This document shows, in pieces, positions 45,297-56,617 of a stretch of DNA of 64,000 nucleotides; the first letter of the stretch is position 1, and each line of letters starts with the position of its first letter. Location of the stretch: NCBI GenBank assembly GCA_963556145.1, contig OY744461.1, forward strand, positions 5,218,891-5,282,890, given 5' to 3'. The translations under genes and the position numbers were made by a program. Under the pieces are notes generated by a model. The model saw nothing but the letters and a program-made list of their open reading frames with translations. It did no database searches and was not told the DNA's origin. This DNA is from Hygrocybe punicea (Eukaryota; Basidiomycota; Agaricomycetes; Agaricales; Hygrophoraceae).

Positions 45297-47545
45297 CCGT
45301 TGGTGTCCAAATCAATTCCAGTCAAACTATAGCAAATCAGGAAGCGGCTATAGGCAAAGCTCTTTGGCATCAAATAACAACAGTTGTTATATTACGTGAA
45401 AATATGAGACAAACCAATCAGTCAGAAGAAGATGTCCAACTGAGGCTTGCTTTGGAAAACATGAGATACAAAGCATGTACTCCCAAAGATATTGCATTTC
45501 TTCATACTCGTGTTGCAGGAAAAGGTCCAAATGATCCAAAATTAGCCCAAAAGAAATTCAGGAATGTGTCAGTTATAACTGCATTGAATGCACAAAAAGA
45601 CAAAATCAATGAACTTGGTATTCAACGTTTTGCTGCTGAAAATAGGAGACCATTAACATCATTCTATTCCATAGACAGATGGAATGATCCTACTAGTTCC
45701 AATAGCAAAAGAAAATCTCATCACATGTCAACAATTTTGGATCCTATTCGACACACAAAGATATTGGAACCTTCACTCCAAAAGCTACTTTGGAGCCAAC
45801 CACATGCATCATCCTCTGATCATATACCAGGAAGATTGGACTTATGTGTAGGCATGCCAGTGATGCTGAGGAACAATGATGCAACAGAGTGCTGCATTAC
45901 CAAAGGAGCAGAGGGCATAGTTGTGGGTTGGCAGAGTGCAATAGGTCCTGAGCAACAAACTGTACTGGACACTTTATTTGTCAGATTATTGAATCCTCCA
46001 AAAGAAATTAACATAGAAGGACTTCCTGAAAATGTTGTGCCGATTACAAAACATGTCACTTCCACCATGTGCTCATTACCCAATGATGATGTGATATCTT
46101 TGTCAAGAGAACAAGTGTTGGTACTACCTAATTTTGCAATGACTGATTATGCATGTCAAGGACGTACTCGTCCTAACAATGTAGTTGACCTCAGTAGTTG
46201 TAGAAACCACCAATCCTATTATACTTGCTTATCAAGAAGTGCTTCTGCAGCAGGAACTATCATCATGCAAGGCTTTGATCCTAAAGTAATTACTGGGGGT
46301 GCTTCTGGATATCTCAGGCAGGAATTCAGAGAATTAGAACTGCTTGATGAGATTACCAAACTGAAATATCAAGGACTCTTACCAGACCATGTCAAGGGAG
46401 ATCAGCGAAATTCTATCATTGATCAATTTAGAAAATGGAAAGGAAAGTCATATATTCCAAAAAACATTCATCATGCTATCGCATGGAAAGCCACGGAGCA
46501 ACTAAATCAATACACAACACAGCCCTCTCCATGGCAATTAATTAAACATATGAACAAAAATCAAAAGGCAGATTTCAGAAACCTCAACTTTGTTCCTGCA
46601 AAAGGAACTGTTCCAATCACTGTCACTCATAAAAATTCGATGGCCAATGTATTGCAAAATAAAAAACGAAAATTACAACAAGTTGTAAGTTCATCTTCCA
46701 TAGTGAAAAAAAGACGAAAAACAAGTACTATTGAATTAAATGAACCAAAAGGGTTTATATGGGATGCGGAAGATTGGAGCTGTGCTTATGATTCACTCTT
46801 TACAATATTACTAGCAATATGGAATGAAGATCCATCAAGTTGGAAAAAAAGATTCAATAGCATCAATGAAATATTAAAGATTTTGAGCTTAGGATTCAAA
46901 CGATCCAAGAATCACACAACAGATTTAGAAACAGTTAGAAATACAATCAGACATTTATTGCATCAAGATAAACCCGAAATATTTCCTTATGGTCAAGTTG
47001 GCATTGCCATAAGTGATTTGGCCCATTATATAATGAAAGCAAATGAACCAATGACTTCAACTTGTCTTAAATGTATCAATTGTGAAAACATAACCATTCT
47101 GGAAAATGATAGATGTGACGCCATCTTTCATTGTTCATATTCATTTTCTGGAACAATCTCAACATGTCTTGCTCAAATCATAGTTAATAGACAACGGCAC
47201 AAATGTCAATTGTGTTGGGGAGAGATTACTAAATTTATTGCATTTAACAAAATTCCACCTCTAATCATGTTTACAGTTGACTCTATTGAGAATTTAATAA
47301 TTAGTCAAGTTATAAACTTGTCAATTGATGACATATCCACTGCTTACACATTGAGAGGAATTGTGTACTTTGGTGATGCACATTTTACTGCCCGCATATT
47401 CATCAACAGTATGGTATGGTTTCATGATGGTATATCAACCAGATCAATTTGTATTAATGAAGGTGATATAGATGACTTTTCAAATATTAATTTATTGTCA
47501 TGTAATGGTAATAATGCTGTACTGTTTATATATGCTCAATCTTAA
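45297..47545 (+). CDS. Helitron helicase C-terminus + cysteine-peptidase-like domain, part 2
   Basis: It continues the same frame from the 4-bp duplication CCGT (an ORF is visible from 45404). It holds the remaining Pif1 helicase motifs (ENMRQTNQSEEDVQLRL; DYACQGRTRPNNVVDL; SYYTCLSRSASAAGTII). After a basic linker comes a domain with WSCAYDSLFTILL (Cys at residue 460 counted from 45404), paired cysteines CLKCINCE and HKCQLC, then DAHFTARI (His 660) and VWFHDG (Asp 675). A Cys...His...Asp order with a zinc-binding insert resembles ubiquitin-specific proteases (C19) or another papain-like fold. Activity is inferred. Ends at TAA 47543-47545. Confidence 0.85.
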
Positions 47546-47582
47546 TATGTGTTCTCTTGCTAAAAGAAGGGACGAGTAACAT

Positions 47583-47614
47583 GCCATGCAAAGCAATGGC
47601 CCACACCCCACTAG
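47583..47614 (+). repeat. Helitron 3' hairpin and CTAG terminus
   Basis: A GCCAT/ATGGC-based hairpin with GC-AAA-GC inside, then ten bases and CTAG before a T. This is the standard Helitron 3' signature; the same end occurs at 21242. Confidence 0.9.
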
Positions 47615-47812
47615 TATGTTGTAAGAATAAGTTTTCGGCATTGCTGACGTTGCCAAGGAAGTGACTTCAGAACTCGCGTCGCCTTGTGCAGCCACTGCTT
47701 GAAGGTGGAGGGAGGAGGCCCACGCATGTGCAAAGAAGACATGACGTTGCAAAGACTCAGCACGTACGTCTCCTGTTGACATCAATCGAGATCGAATGTT
47801 AGCCCTAAATTT

Positions 47813-48864
47813 TCAGCCTAAAATGACCTTTGATTGAGACGAAGCGATTGATGGAAAGAAAAGCACCTGTAAAGTTACACCAGGAAATATTGTTGCCAGC
47901 TTAGCAGCATTTGCATGGATGTTTGCGTTAGCTGTTTTCGTTGCGTGTCGTGTACAGCCTAATGACGTTACCAATGAGATTGTAGGAACTTGGACATGCT
48001 GCGGCACGTCCAAGACCTTGGCACCCACACCCAACAGACAGTAAATGATTAGGGGCATAAATGGCGTTGTCGCATCCAGGATATGCAGAATATCTGAGCA
48101 CAGAAGGCCCTGCAGGGGCCCTCCAGGGATTGGGCAAAGAGTGAAGAGCATGTACCGATCGCCTCCAAAGAGCAGAGCATATGGTATCTTTTTCAGATCT
48201 GACAGCATAGATATCCCAATCTGGGGGTACAAATGGTGAGGTGAGCGTTTCCTGTAGGTTCAGATCAGCACACCTTAAATATTATGGAGCGATGCCCTGT
48301 CTCACTAGGGCTCAACTCCAGAACTGTACTGTTACGACCAAGCTGTAATATATTCGTCGCATGATGTGAAAATGCTGTCCAGCTCTTGAACTCGACGTGA
48401 AGCTGTGCGTCCGCGTCTCGGTGTGGGCGATAGGTTCCATCGGGAATCTGGTTGAACAGTGTGTTACGTGTGGTAGTCACAGGCTGCGACGGATTACTGT
48501 CCACCTCCTCCACTGCACAGCTGATGGGGTTGAAAGCACGATGGAAAAGGAGGTTGGATGATGTTTCATGGTCTAGGACATAACCCCTCAGGGACCTCTC
48601 CAGTCCTGCAACGGCTTGAATGAGCACTGCAGAGGGGGCTAGCTGTCTGCCAGGTGCAGTTTGCAGGTAGGCTTGAAGCGACACCAGCATGCGATGGGGT
48701 AAAGATGGATCACATATGATGAAAGTGGGACGGCCTTCCTGATTGGGGGGTGGTATGCCGACCTGGTACGGGGCCGTGGAGGTTGAAGTCGGTACCTTGG
48801 TGAATTCATGCTCTGAGGGCAGAGGAAAGATCATACTGGGGATGAAAGTCGCCAGGGTTGACAT
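47813..48864 (-). CDS. Two-exon gene, nuclease-like N-terminus (truncated family member)
   Basis: ATG at 48864 in GGCACCATGTC context (the frame is also open to 48933). Exon 1 48864-48274, phase-0 intron 48273-48221 (GTGTGC...CCCCCAG), exon 2 48220-47813, about 332 residues. The first part has FIICDPSLPHRMLVSLQAYL and HVEFKSWTAFSHHA, whose E-x-K resembles a PD-(D/E)xK nuclease core. The second has YALLFGGDRYMLFTL and a hydrophobic stretch. I recall larger Agaricomycete proteins with this front half joined to a protein-kinase-like half. Here that second half is missing, so it is probably a truncated copy. Function unknown. Confidence 0.45.
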
Positions 48865-49080
48865 GGTGCCTTTGCCTTTTCCATGGAGATAGGTGAGTTC
48901 AAGTTTACAGTACGTAGAAAGTTTAGCATTCACTCTTACCTACTGGCTCTTTCACCTTTGTCGGTCTTGCAGCCAAGATCCTTTTATGTGGGATGACAGC
49001 GTATGATAAGTATTTTGAGCATTCTGTCGAACGCTTTCGGTCTCATGGGCCCAGTGGAGCGGCTGATGCATCAGGGGGTG

Positions 49081-49130
49081 TCCCAAAAAGGTGCACGTTT
49101 TATGGCGATAAAACGTGCACCTTTTTGGGA
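49081..49130. repeat. Perfect 22-bp hairpin
   Basis: The arm 49081-49102 (TCCCAAAAAGGTGCACG plus TTTTA) is exactly reverse-complementary to 49109-49130, with loop TGGCGA. It could be a minimal MITE remnant or a strong RNA hairpin. No target duplication is obvious. Confidence 0.9.
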
Positions 49131-49254
49131 CTGCTTCCGGTACTGATGGACTTTTCACCGAAGGAGCTCTTGGACATGCTCCAGTTCCTCCATCAATCTG
49201 CCGACAGTCTGCCACCAGGTATATTTGCCATATACCAAAAGCTCTACGCCTTCG

Positions 49255-49985
49255 GTAACCATGTGCATTCTGCAAGTCCGGTCTCTCGGAATGACACAGA
49301 CCCAACGCATTCTGCCACTCTGGTGAGTCCACTGGACCATGACTGCCTTCCACGGCTGAACTTTCACATGTCCAGCTCCGGTCCTTCTCATGGGATGCTG
49401 ACCACACACATTCTGCCAGTGCAGTGAGTCCATGTCCATGTGGACGCAGCCTTTGCGACCATTCCCTTCACACATCAGGCTCAAGTCCTTCTCACAGAAT
49501 GCAGACGGTGACCGCACACATTCTGCCAGTCCAGGGAGTCCATTTTGTGGTAGCTTTCCTTCACCCACCCAGGTCGTCTCCTCAGCGTTTGGAGTTTTTC
49601 CTTCGACGCCCGAACCTTCACACATCGCGCTGGACTCCCTGCAGAATGCCAGTGCAAATACGGTGAGCAACATTCCCCGTTTCCCTTTTTTTCTAAGTTC
49701 TTCCTTCATTGTCCAACCTTCCATACATCCAGATCCAGATCCACACCGACCACGTGCATTCTGCCAGTCCAGGGAGTCCATTTTGTGCACCCACCCAGGG
49801 CGTCTCCTCAGCGTTTGGAGTTTTTCCTTCGACGCCTGAACCTTCACACATCGTGCTGGACTCCCTGCAGAATGCCAGTGCCAATACGGTGAGCAACATT
49901 CCCCGTTTCCCTTTTTTTCTAAGTTCTTCCTCCATACATCCAGATTCACACCGACCACGCGCATTCTTACACTGCCCAAAACCAA
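49255..49985. repeat. Tandem duplication block
   Basis: CATTCTGCCAGTCCAGGGAG-like words recur at 49302, 49405, 49517 and 49757. A ~200-bp unit (about 49510-49715) running through TCAGCGTTTGGAGTTTTTCC and ACGGTGAGCAACATTCCCCG is repeated at 49755-49940. Mirror-image frames on both strands follow the repeats. Confidence 0.8.
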
Positions 49986-52591
49986 TTGGATCGAAGGGAG
50001 CGACGCCGTTCAAACCGTATTGGGGAGCGGGAAGGTTGTGGTGCTGGGGCGGGCGCGTATGCGGTTCACAGGGTTGGGGAATGCAATCGTGGTGGTACAA
50101 AGCACAAGAAAAAGAACAAAGGGAAGAAGCAGCAGAAAGCTTGGGAGGTCATTGAGAAGCCTGTCAGCACTTTGGGAGGACGTGCCGCAGAGGCTATCTC
50201 CAATTTATCACAGGGTGCTATCAGCAATTTGTCGAATGCATCAACCCAGAAATGGATGCAGTCAATGTGAGCTTTGGTGGCAGGTGGGGCATGGGAGGGT
50301 GAGAATGGTGCTTTCGTGATGGACTCTCTGCAGTCCGTGGTCCGGCGTTGCCAACGCAGCCTGGAAATGGCCACTGGGCTGGAATTCATTACTATGATTA
50401 ATATGCTGCAGCTAGCAGCAAAAGCAGACTGGTGGGTCCTTCTTATGTTGACACGCTGTGTCTTATCAGCTTCCTGTAGCATCTTGAGGACGAACAGGTA
50501 TAAGTCAGTGGCTAATGTCTACAATCTTCACTTAATGGGGATGGATGGTGGCCCGACATTATCAACCTTTCGCACATGGGTAGGAATCGGTACGAAGTTT
50601 GCTTCCATTGCCGGTGCTGGTGAGCTTCCTCTTACTGTCATGCACGGTCCATGCTAAGGTTGTCTCACAGGATCTATATACTTTCTGATGATTATTGCAG
50701 CGAACAACTGCAGGGCTGAGATTTCGCAGATGAAGTTTGATGAGATTTACGCCATATCAAATACTCTTCGCTGGCCTGATCCTGGTGAGTAGCTCCCTCT
50801 GTGCACAACTGTTTATCTCATAGAGTTTGACCTACCAAACGCTTCAGAAACGGATGCAGGGAAGGATGTTTGTGAATGTCTAATTCCTCTCATAGACTAC
50901 CTACGACGTCACATCCCTTTGAGACTTTCCACTATGTTCTCACCAAGTTTGCTTCATGATATGGATTTGAAGGGAGACATAGACTGCTCGGACTTGGATG
51001 TGTCTGATCATTTCTTCGACAGCATCCAAAAAAAGTAAGTGATCAGGGTTTAATAGGTGTAATAGTAATAATATTTTGTCAGCTCTTTTCTGTCCCTCAT
51101 GCGGAACCGTGAAATCTGGGCGTGGTGTCTGGAGCCTCTAATGGGACGTTTGGTGGTGCCTGCACAACTCCATATTATGAATCAAAACCTACTCCATTCT
51201 TACATGTCCTCAAGGCAATTGAACATGGACGAACGGCCGTTGTCACCATTCTCGGATGCAGGCAGTGACATTCAGAACCATGTTCAGCATCAGCTCAGCT
51301 TGGGTAGCGTCGTACAGGCCCCTCCGCTGTGCGGTTTTCTGGTTCCTGACCCCGTGTCCCCGAACTACATGGTTCTTAACACTAGATTTGTTATGGATGC
51401 TAGACAGAACAAGACAGTCCCATACCCAAGAGAATATGAGGCAAGGAAAGCATATACAGATCAGCAAAGACTGTACGCTCTCAATGCCCAGGTTCCCAAG
51501 GGTAGTGATGATTTTGCCCGTATGGTAAGGGTTATATGAACTTGAGAGTGGGGCAGAATTGATGTGACCTTGATAGATTTCTGAGCTATATGATGAGAGC
51601 GGTGTCAAGGGCCCAAATAGATATGTTTTGATGGATGAAAATATTTTTGATGGGTGAGTTTTGTTTCTCCTTGTGTTATATTGGCCACCGACATCGGCAT
51701 GGTTGCAGCAAAGACGTCCGTCTCAATTGCTCTGATGGATCACTGGCTGCATTCATCTGGGGAGATATGCCACAGGACATGCACTCGTCCCTCGAACGGA
51801 ACATACGCAATGCTTTGCTTGTGGAGAGTGGCCCTTCCCTGGTTTATACTGATAGTTCTGAGGCTTCAAGTGGCGTCAAGTTTCCTGCTATTCACTTTGA
51901 TGTGTATATGAGAAATGGACCGCGTGTGCGTTCATGGCTGACAGTTATCACACAGTTACTAATACATTGGAACAGGGAGATGGTGCGCCCCATGATGTGC
52001 ACCCATATCTGCTACGTCGCAAAGGGTGCTCAAAGACCAATTACTATCAACTCATGCCACGCGTCTCTGAGGAACTCAAGGAACATGCACGTGAATATAC
52101 AAACCTTTGCAATACTTTTGAGGATTTCTTTTTGTGGGTAGAAGGAAAGGTCGGTGTCGAATCAAGGTCATTCATTTGGTGTGCTCATACATTCCTCTCA
52201 GCTTATTGAGCACCTGCCTGAAATGTACGAGGACCTGTCTATGTTCGTGGATGTGCTCCCAGGGAAGGAAGCATCCCCCGTTCATCCATTCAGTGGCTTT
52301 GTTCTGAACATCAATGTCATCACATGTTGCCACAGGGATGTAAAGGATCGACGTGTTTGTCTTGTTTTGGTGATAGGTGACCATTCTGGTGGTGAGCTTT
52401 GTTTGCTTGAGCTGGGCTTGGTGGTACGCTTGAGGAACAGAGACATAGCTCTCTTTCCCTCTGTCCGCATTACTCACTTCAATCTCCACTACAAAGGCAT
52501 CAGGGCATCAATTGTTCTCCATTCAGACCATGCAGGGCAGAGTTGGGTGGAGCATCGTAATCATTGGATAGGCCATCATTATATGTATTAG
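49986..52591 (+). CDS. TET/JBP-like 2OG-Fe(II) dioxygenase gene, nine exons, one TGA
   Basis: Introns 50432-50479, 50620-50670, 50785-50823, 51035-51082, 51525-51576, 51654-51708, 51926-51975 and 52150-52201 join exons in frame to the stop at 52591. The first exon start is uncertain (Lys-rich KHKKKNKGKK region) and carries a TGA at 50268-50270. The last exon holds the catalytic core: H-R-D (52331-52339), GDHSGGELCLLELG, distal His in RITHFNLH (52475-52477), and Arg in KGIRASIVLH nine residues later. HxD...H...R with this spacing is seen in the TET/JBP branch, which oxidises methylpyrimidines in DNA or RNA. Substrate here is inferred. The TGA suggests a decaying copy or unrecognised splicing. 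Confidence 0.65.
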
Positions 52592-52688
52592 GTATCCAAA
52601 AGTGATGTCATTATCTTCCTTGTGAGATAAGGTCCAAATTACCAAAAGAAGCAATTCAACTTGTTGACTTGGATCAACCATCTACGCC

Positions 52689-53867
52689 ATGGTTGCTGGC
52701 AAACCGATCCCTGAGGAAGTCCATTGGATTGTCATTCGTCTTAGTATATCCATGGGGCCCAAGGAGATTTCCATGTACACTGATCTAGGATTGTGCTCTG
52801 TCCGGAAGATACTTGCGCATTTCAGAAAAACAGGCAATGTCAATGTACCAAAACGATTGAGGCCTCAAATACATCGTTCACTATGTGACTATGATATACA
52901 GGTTTGTGGGCTTGTTTCTTCAGTCAACTATACTCTGCTTAAGCAAATTGTCCAGCACATGTTTGCAACGTTGAATCAAACTCCAGATCTTTATCTGGAT
53001 GAGCTTCGGACAGAGTTGGAGGATGTGTGTGGTGTATCGGTATCAACATCGACAATATGGCGTACCCTTATAAAAGGTGGGTATACCATAAAGAAGGTGT
53101 GTAGTTGACATTCTCATTCACAAAACCTGTGGTCATCATTGATAGCTTTCACGTGTCGCAATGGAGCGAAGTGCTGAGAAACGTGCAGAATTTGCTGCAC
53201 GTATTGGAACATATGATGCAGAGCAGCTTGTTTTCGTTGATGAGAGTGCTGTGGATCGCTGGACAACCTATCGTGGACACGCATGGGCAATACGTGGTAG
53301 AAAAGCGTCACGCAAAGCCTTCTTCTGCCGTGGATGACGGCAAGTATTGCCTATTCACTGACAGCTTCTCTTCTAACTTTTATGATCACAGATTCTCAGT
53401 GTTACCTGGATTATCACTCAACGATGGAATTATACATTGCAACATCGTGGAAGGTGCTTTTGACTCACAACTTTTCTATACCTTTATTGGACGTCTGCTG
53501 GACCAAATGGAACCATTTCCTGCTCCAAAATCAGTCATTGTTATGGACAACTGTCGTATTCATAAACACCCAGAGATTTTGGAGCTCATTGAGTCACAGT
53601 AAACAATCATTTGCCCAGATTGATCTCTACTAAAATATATTCAGCGGCATGCGTTATGAATTCTTGCCACCATACTCCCCTGACTACAACCCCATCGAAC
53701 TAGCCTTCTCAGCAATGAAATACCGCCTACGTCGTCATGGTGAATATACCCGTTTGGCAATGACTGAGTTGTCCAATACGGAGATATATTGTACACTGCT
53801 TGAAGCTCTTTATCAGACTACTGAGGCTGATGTATTTGGATGGTTCCGCCATTGCAGTTATGTATGA
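52689..53867 (+). pseudogene. Tc1-like DD34E transposase, five exons, one TGA
   Basis: Exons 52689-52901, 52956-53096, 53146-53339, 53392-53598 and 53645-53867 give about 325 codons. The N-terminus has helix-turn-helix features (IRLSISMGPKEISMYTDLGL...). Catalytic triad: FVDES (Asp codon 53239-53241), VMDNCRIH (53546-53548) and DYNPIE (Glu 53697-53699), D-x34-E, as in Tc1/mariner enzymes that cut and paste DNA. An in-frame TGA at 53335-53337 precedes RFSVLPG, and the next intron has a GCAAGT rather than GTAAGT donor, so it is probably inactive. Terminal inverted repeats were not located. Confidence 0.8.
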
Positions 53868-55059
53868 TATCTGATACCCTATGTAAATTTCCAGATGGTG
53901 AATTCATGTCATGTCATGTAAGAATATGCAGATGGGGAGAAGAATGAAAGCAAGATAGCTCCCTGTGGATCTAAAACAGATGAGTACCAGGGGGGGACAG
54001 CTGAAACCACAGTAAATGCTAGTAAATGTACTGCAGATGGGAAAGCCGTGTGCCGATCTGTGCAACCGTACTTCCATGCATGTTCTCATGTGAGCTGTCA
54101 AAAATATCTTTAGCACCTAGCAAATAAGCACTGGAGTGTACATACATAGTTTGACAATGGCTGATGCCCTCTGTGGCCTGCAAGGTCCAACCGACTTCCA
54201 TACCCATTGTCAAATTTTCGAATTTGGAAATGGCTATATTAGAACAAAAATAAGTGGTCAACACCTTGGTTATGGGTATGGGAATGGGGATTTCAAACCA
54301 CTAGTTGATATGTGCAAAACTTGCTGAGATATGGCCATCCGATTGTAGGGCCTTGGATGAAGTTGTGACTGTGGCGTTATACAAGGTCACGTGCAATACA
54401 CAATAATATCATCAATTTCAATACAAGTTAAAAAGAAATCATCTAATACTCACTTGGGTATTAAAAGCATGTTTGTAATAAGGTCTTCCTTGCCTATCAT
54501 GTTCCACAATAACCAGATTTGGAGCAGATCCATTCAATGGAGCAGGATTGCACCATTTATAACAAAGGTAGTCTGCTGTCCTGTGGTTGACATAGTGGTA
54601 TGAATCCACAATAAATCAAGTTGTTTCCTTCTAGATATTCCAGCTGCCATTGGCAATACTGGTTCTGAGCAGCATGCAAGCTTTGTCCACACATATGTAC
54701 TAGAAGTTTCTTGTGTTGAGTAGAATAACTGCTGCATTTCAGCATTGCATTTCAGCATTGCATTTCAGCATTATTCATCAGACAGACGTGTTTGAGTTCC
54801 AGGATCACATGATACAGATTATCAATCCTTTCTACAACTTATTCAGTCACTATTCCCAACAACCTGGACTTGTGAATTTGATGTGAATTTTATGCTACCT
54901 AATGTCCCCAGCCATTCTGAGGTATGTGCAAGGTTCTGGTCAGAGTGTCAAAAAGACAAGACTCAATGCTAGCTAGAATGTCTGGTGAGATTAGATAGAG
55001 TGAGTATAGATAAGTGATTATATAATGAGATAACCTACGATCAACCTCCTATCTTGCAC
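53868..55059. other. No gene seen
   Basis: Only a short repeat (GCATTTCAGCATT units, 54736-54775) stands out. Neither frames nor splice signals support a gene. Confidence 0.5.
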
Positions 55060-55530
55060 CCTTATTGCCCCTTCCTCTGAGTGTCTGATCATCCTTTGAG
55101 ACACTTGAAAGCCTCTGGCAGTCCTCTCACTGCATTGTGTTCAAATATGGAAAGGTCTGGTCACTCAGAAGTACATCCCCGATGGGATTCTGTCTCTGAT
55201 TCATGACAGCACCAGACAAAATCCCATCAAAATTTCCTGGATGAAGCTGGTGACATTTCCCAAAGAGTACTTGCTGTACTAGACTTTATGGACACTCTGC
55301 ACCTCAATCTGCCGCTATTTCTATGGGCTCTCAGCTGGACTGAAGAGGATCTGATCAAGAACAGCAAAGCTCACTTTGGACTGCTCTCCTGATCAGCAAC
55401 AAACTACCAGTCATTTTGAAGAACTGGCACAGGCTTCCCTGTGCTCATGGTCAAGGCATTAGAACTAAGGCGACTCACAAGGGTATGACTGATTGGGCTC
55501 TTGACATGATACGCGACATAAGTACAAGGC
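55060..55530 (+). pseudogene. Degenerate coding remnant
   Basis: Pieces in different frames read like one protein: SLIHDSTRQNPIKISWMKLV, VLAVLDFMDTLHLNLPLFLW with ALSWTEEDLIKNSKAHFGLL, then KNWHRLPCAHGQGIRTKAT and MTDWALDMIRDI. I recall similar unnamed Agaricomycete proteins. Stops and frameshifts show it is dead. Confidence 0.4.
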
Positions 55531-55765
55531 TTTCATGCATTTTTTCTCTGCTGACACATTGTTTCCAGGTCCTTCATCATTCAATATTGCTGGCTGGCTA
55601 AAACAACAGAAAAATGGGACCACTTCCTTTCAATCAGCCTGCTACAAGAGCACAACGTCAGGGATATCAAGGTACATTGTCTACTTGTCAGATTATGACT
55701 CATGTCTTCTACATTACAGTACACATTTGCTTCAACTGGTCCTTATGCTGTGTGGGAGTACATTG

Positions 55766-56614
55766 CACAGGGTGCACAGTAGCATACCATGTCACACAGT
55801 ATCTTGAAAGTACTTGACAAGTATACTAAATATCATTACTGTAACATTCAACATGGTATTGTAACAGTATTCAGACATAAACTACAATACTTGTGCTCAA
55901 ATTCATCTGAAGGTATGAAGGCAAATGAGACTTATACCTTTTCAATAACATCAAGCCTTTTGTTTCACTACTTTTACTGTATCTACAGCAAAGTACTGTA
56001 TAGTTCAGATAGAATACTTGCAGCCTAAGATGAATAAAAGTATTAAACTAGTAAGGAAGTTGTGCCACTTTCACTACTAGGATACCTTTTGAATCCTTTC
56101 AAGATACAGTGTGAAATAGTATAGTACTATTGCCATATTGTGGATTTAAGATACTGTGTCAATACTTTTAAGATACTTTTATTATAATAAAAGTACTGAA
56201 ACAGTATCTTAAAAGTATTGACACAGTATCTTAAATCCACAATATGGCAATAGTACTATACTATTTCACACTGTATCTTGAAAGGATTCAAAAGGTATCC
56301 TAGTAGTGAAAGTGGCACAACTTCCTTACTAGTTTAATACTTTTATTCATCTTAGGCTGCAAGTATTCTATCTGAACTATACAGTACTTTGCTGTAGATA
56401 CAGTAAAAGTAGTGAAACAAAAGGCTTGATGTTATTGAAAGGGTATAAGTCTCATTTGCCTTCATACCTTCAGATGAATTTGAGCACAAGTATTGTAGTT
56501 TATGTCTGAATACTGTTACAATACCATGTTGAATGTTATGGTAATGATATTTAGTATACTTGTCAAGTACTTTCAAGATACTGTGTGACATGGTATGCTA
56601 CTGCGCACCCTGTG
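55766..56614. mobile_element. 849-bp foldback element, CACAGGG ends, TTG duplication
   Basis: Near-perfect palindrome centred at about 56190. Ends CACAGGGTGC...GCACCCTGTG, flanked by TTG on both sides (55763-55765 and 56615-56617). The two arms carry the same 79-codon frame (55789-56028 plus, 56352-56591 minus) differing at two residues, so the arms are nearly identical. CAC-starting ends and a 3-bp duplication match the MITE at 253-627 and suggest CACTA/CMC-type machinery. No transposase. Confidence 0.88.
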
Positions 56615-56617
56615 TTG

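Larger units (their letters stand above)
29955..47614 (+). mobile_element. Autonomous-type Helitron interrupted by Ty3/gypsy element
   Basis: One long Rep-helicase gene is followed 69 bp later by a canonical Helitron 3' end: hairpin GCCATGCAAAGCAATGGC (47583-47600), CCACACCCCA, then CTAG (47611-47614) and a T. The gene is split by the retrotransposon 35456-45296. The feature start is the ATG because the 5' TC end was not located. Without the insertion the coding frame is about 2581 residues with no stop, so the Helitron was intact until the insertion. Confidence 0.9.
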
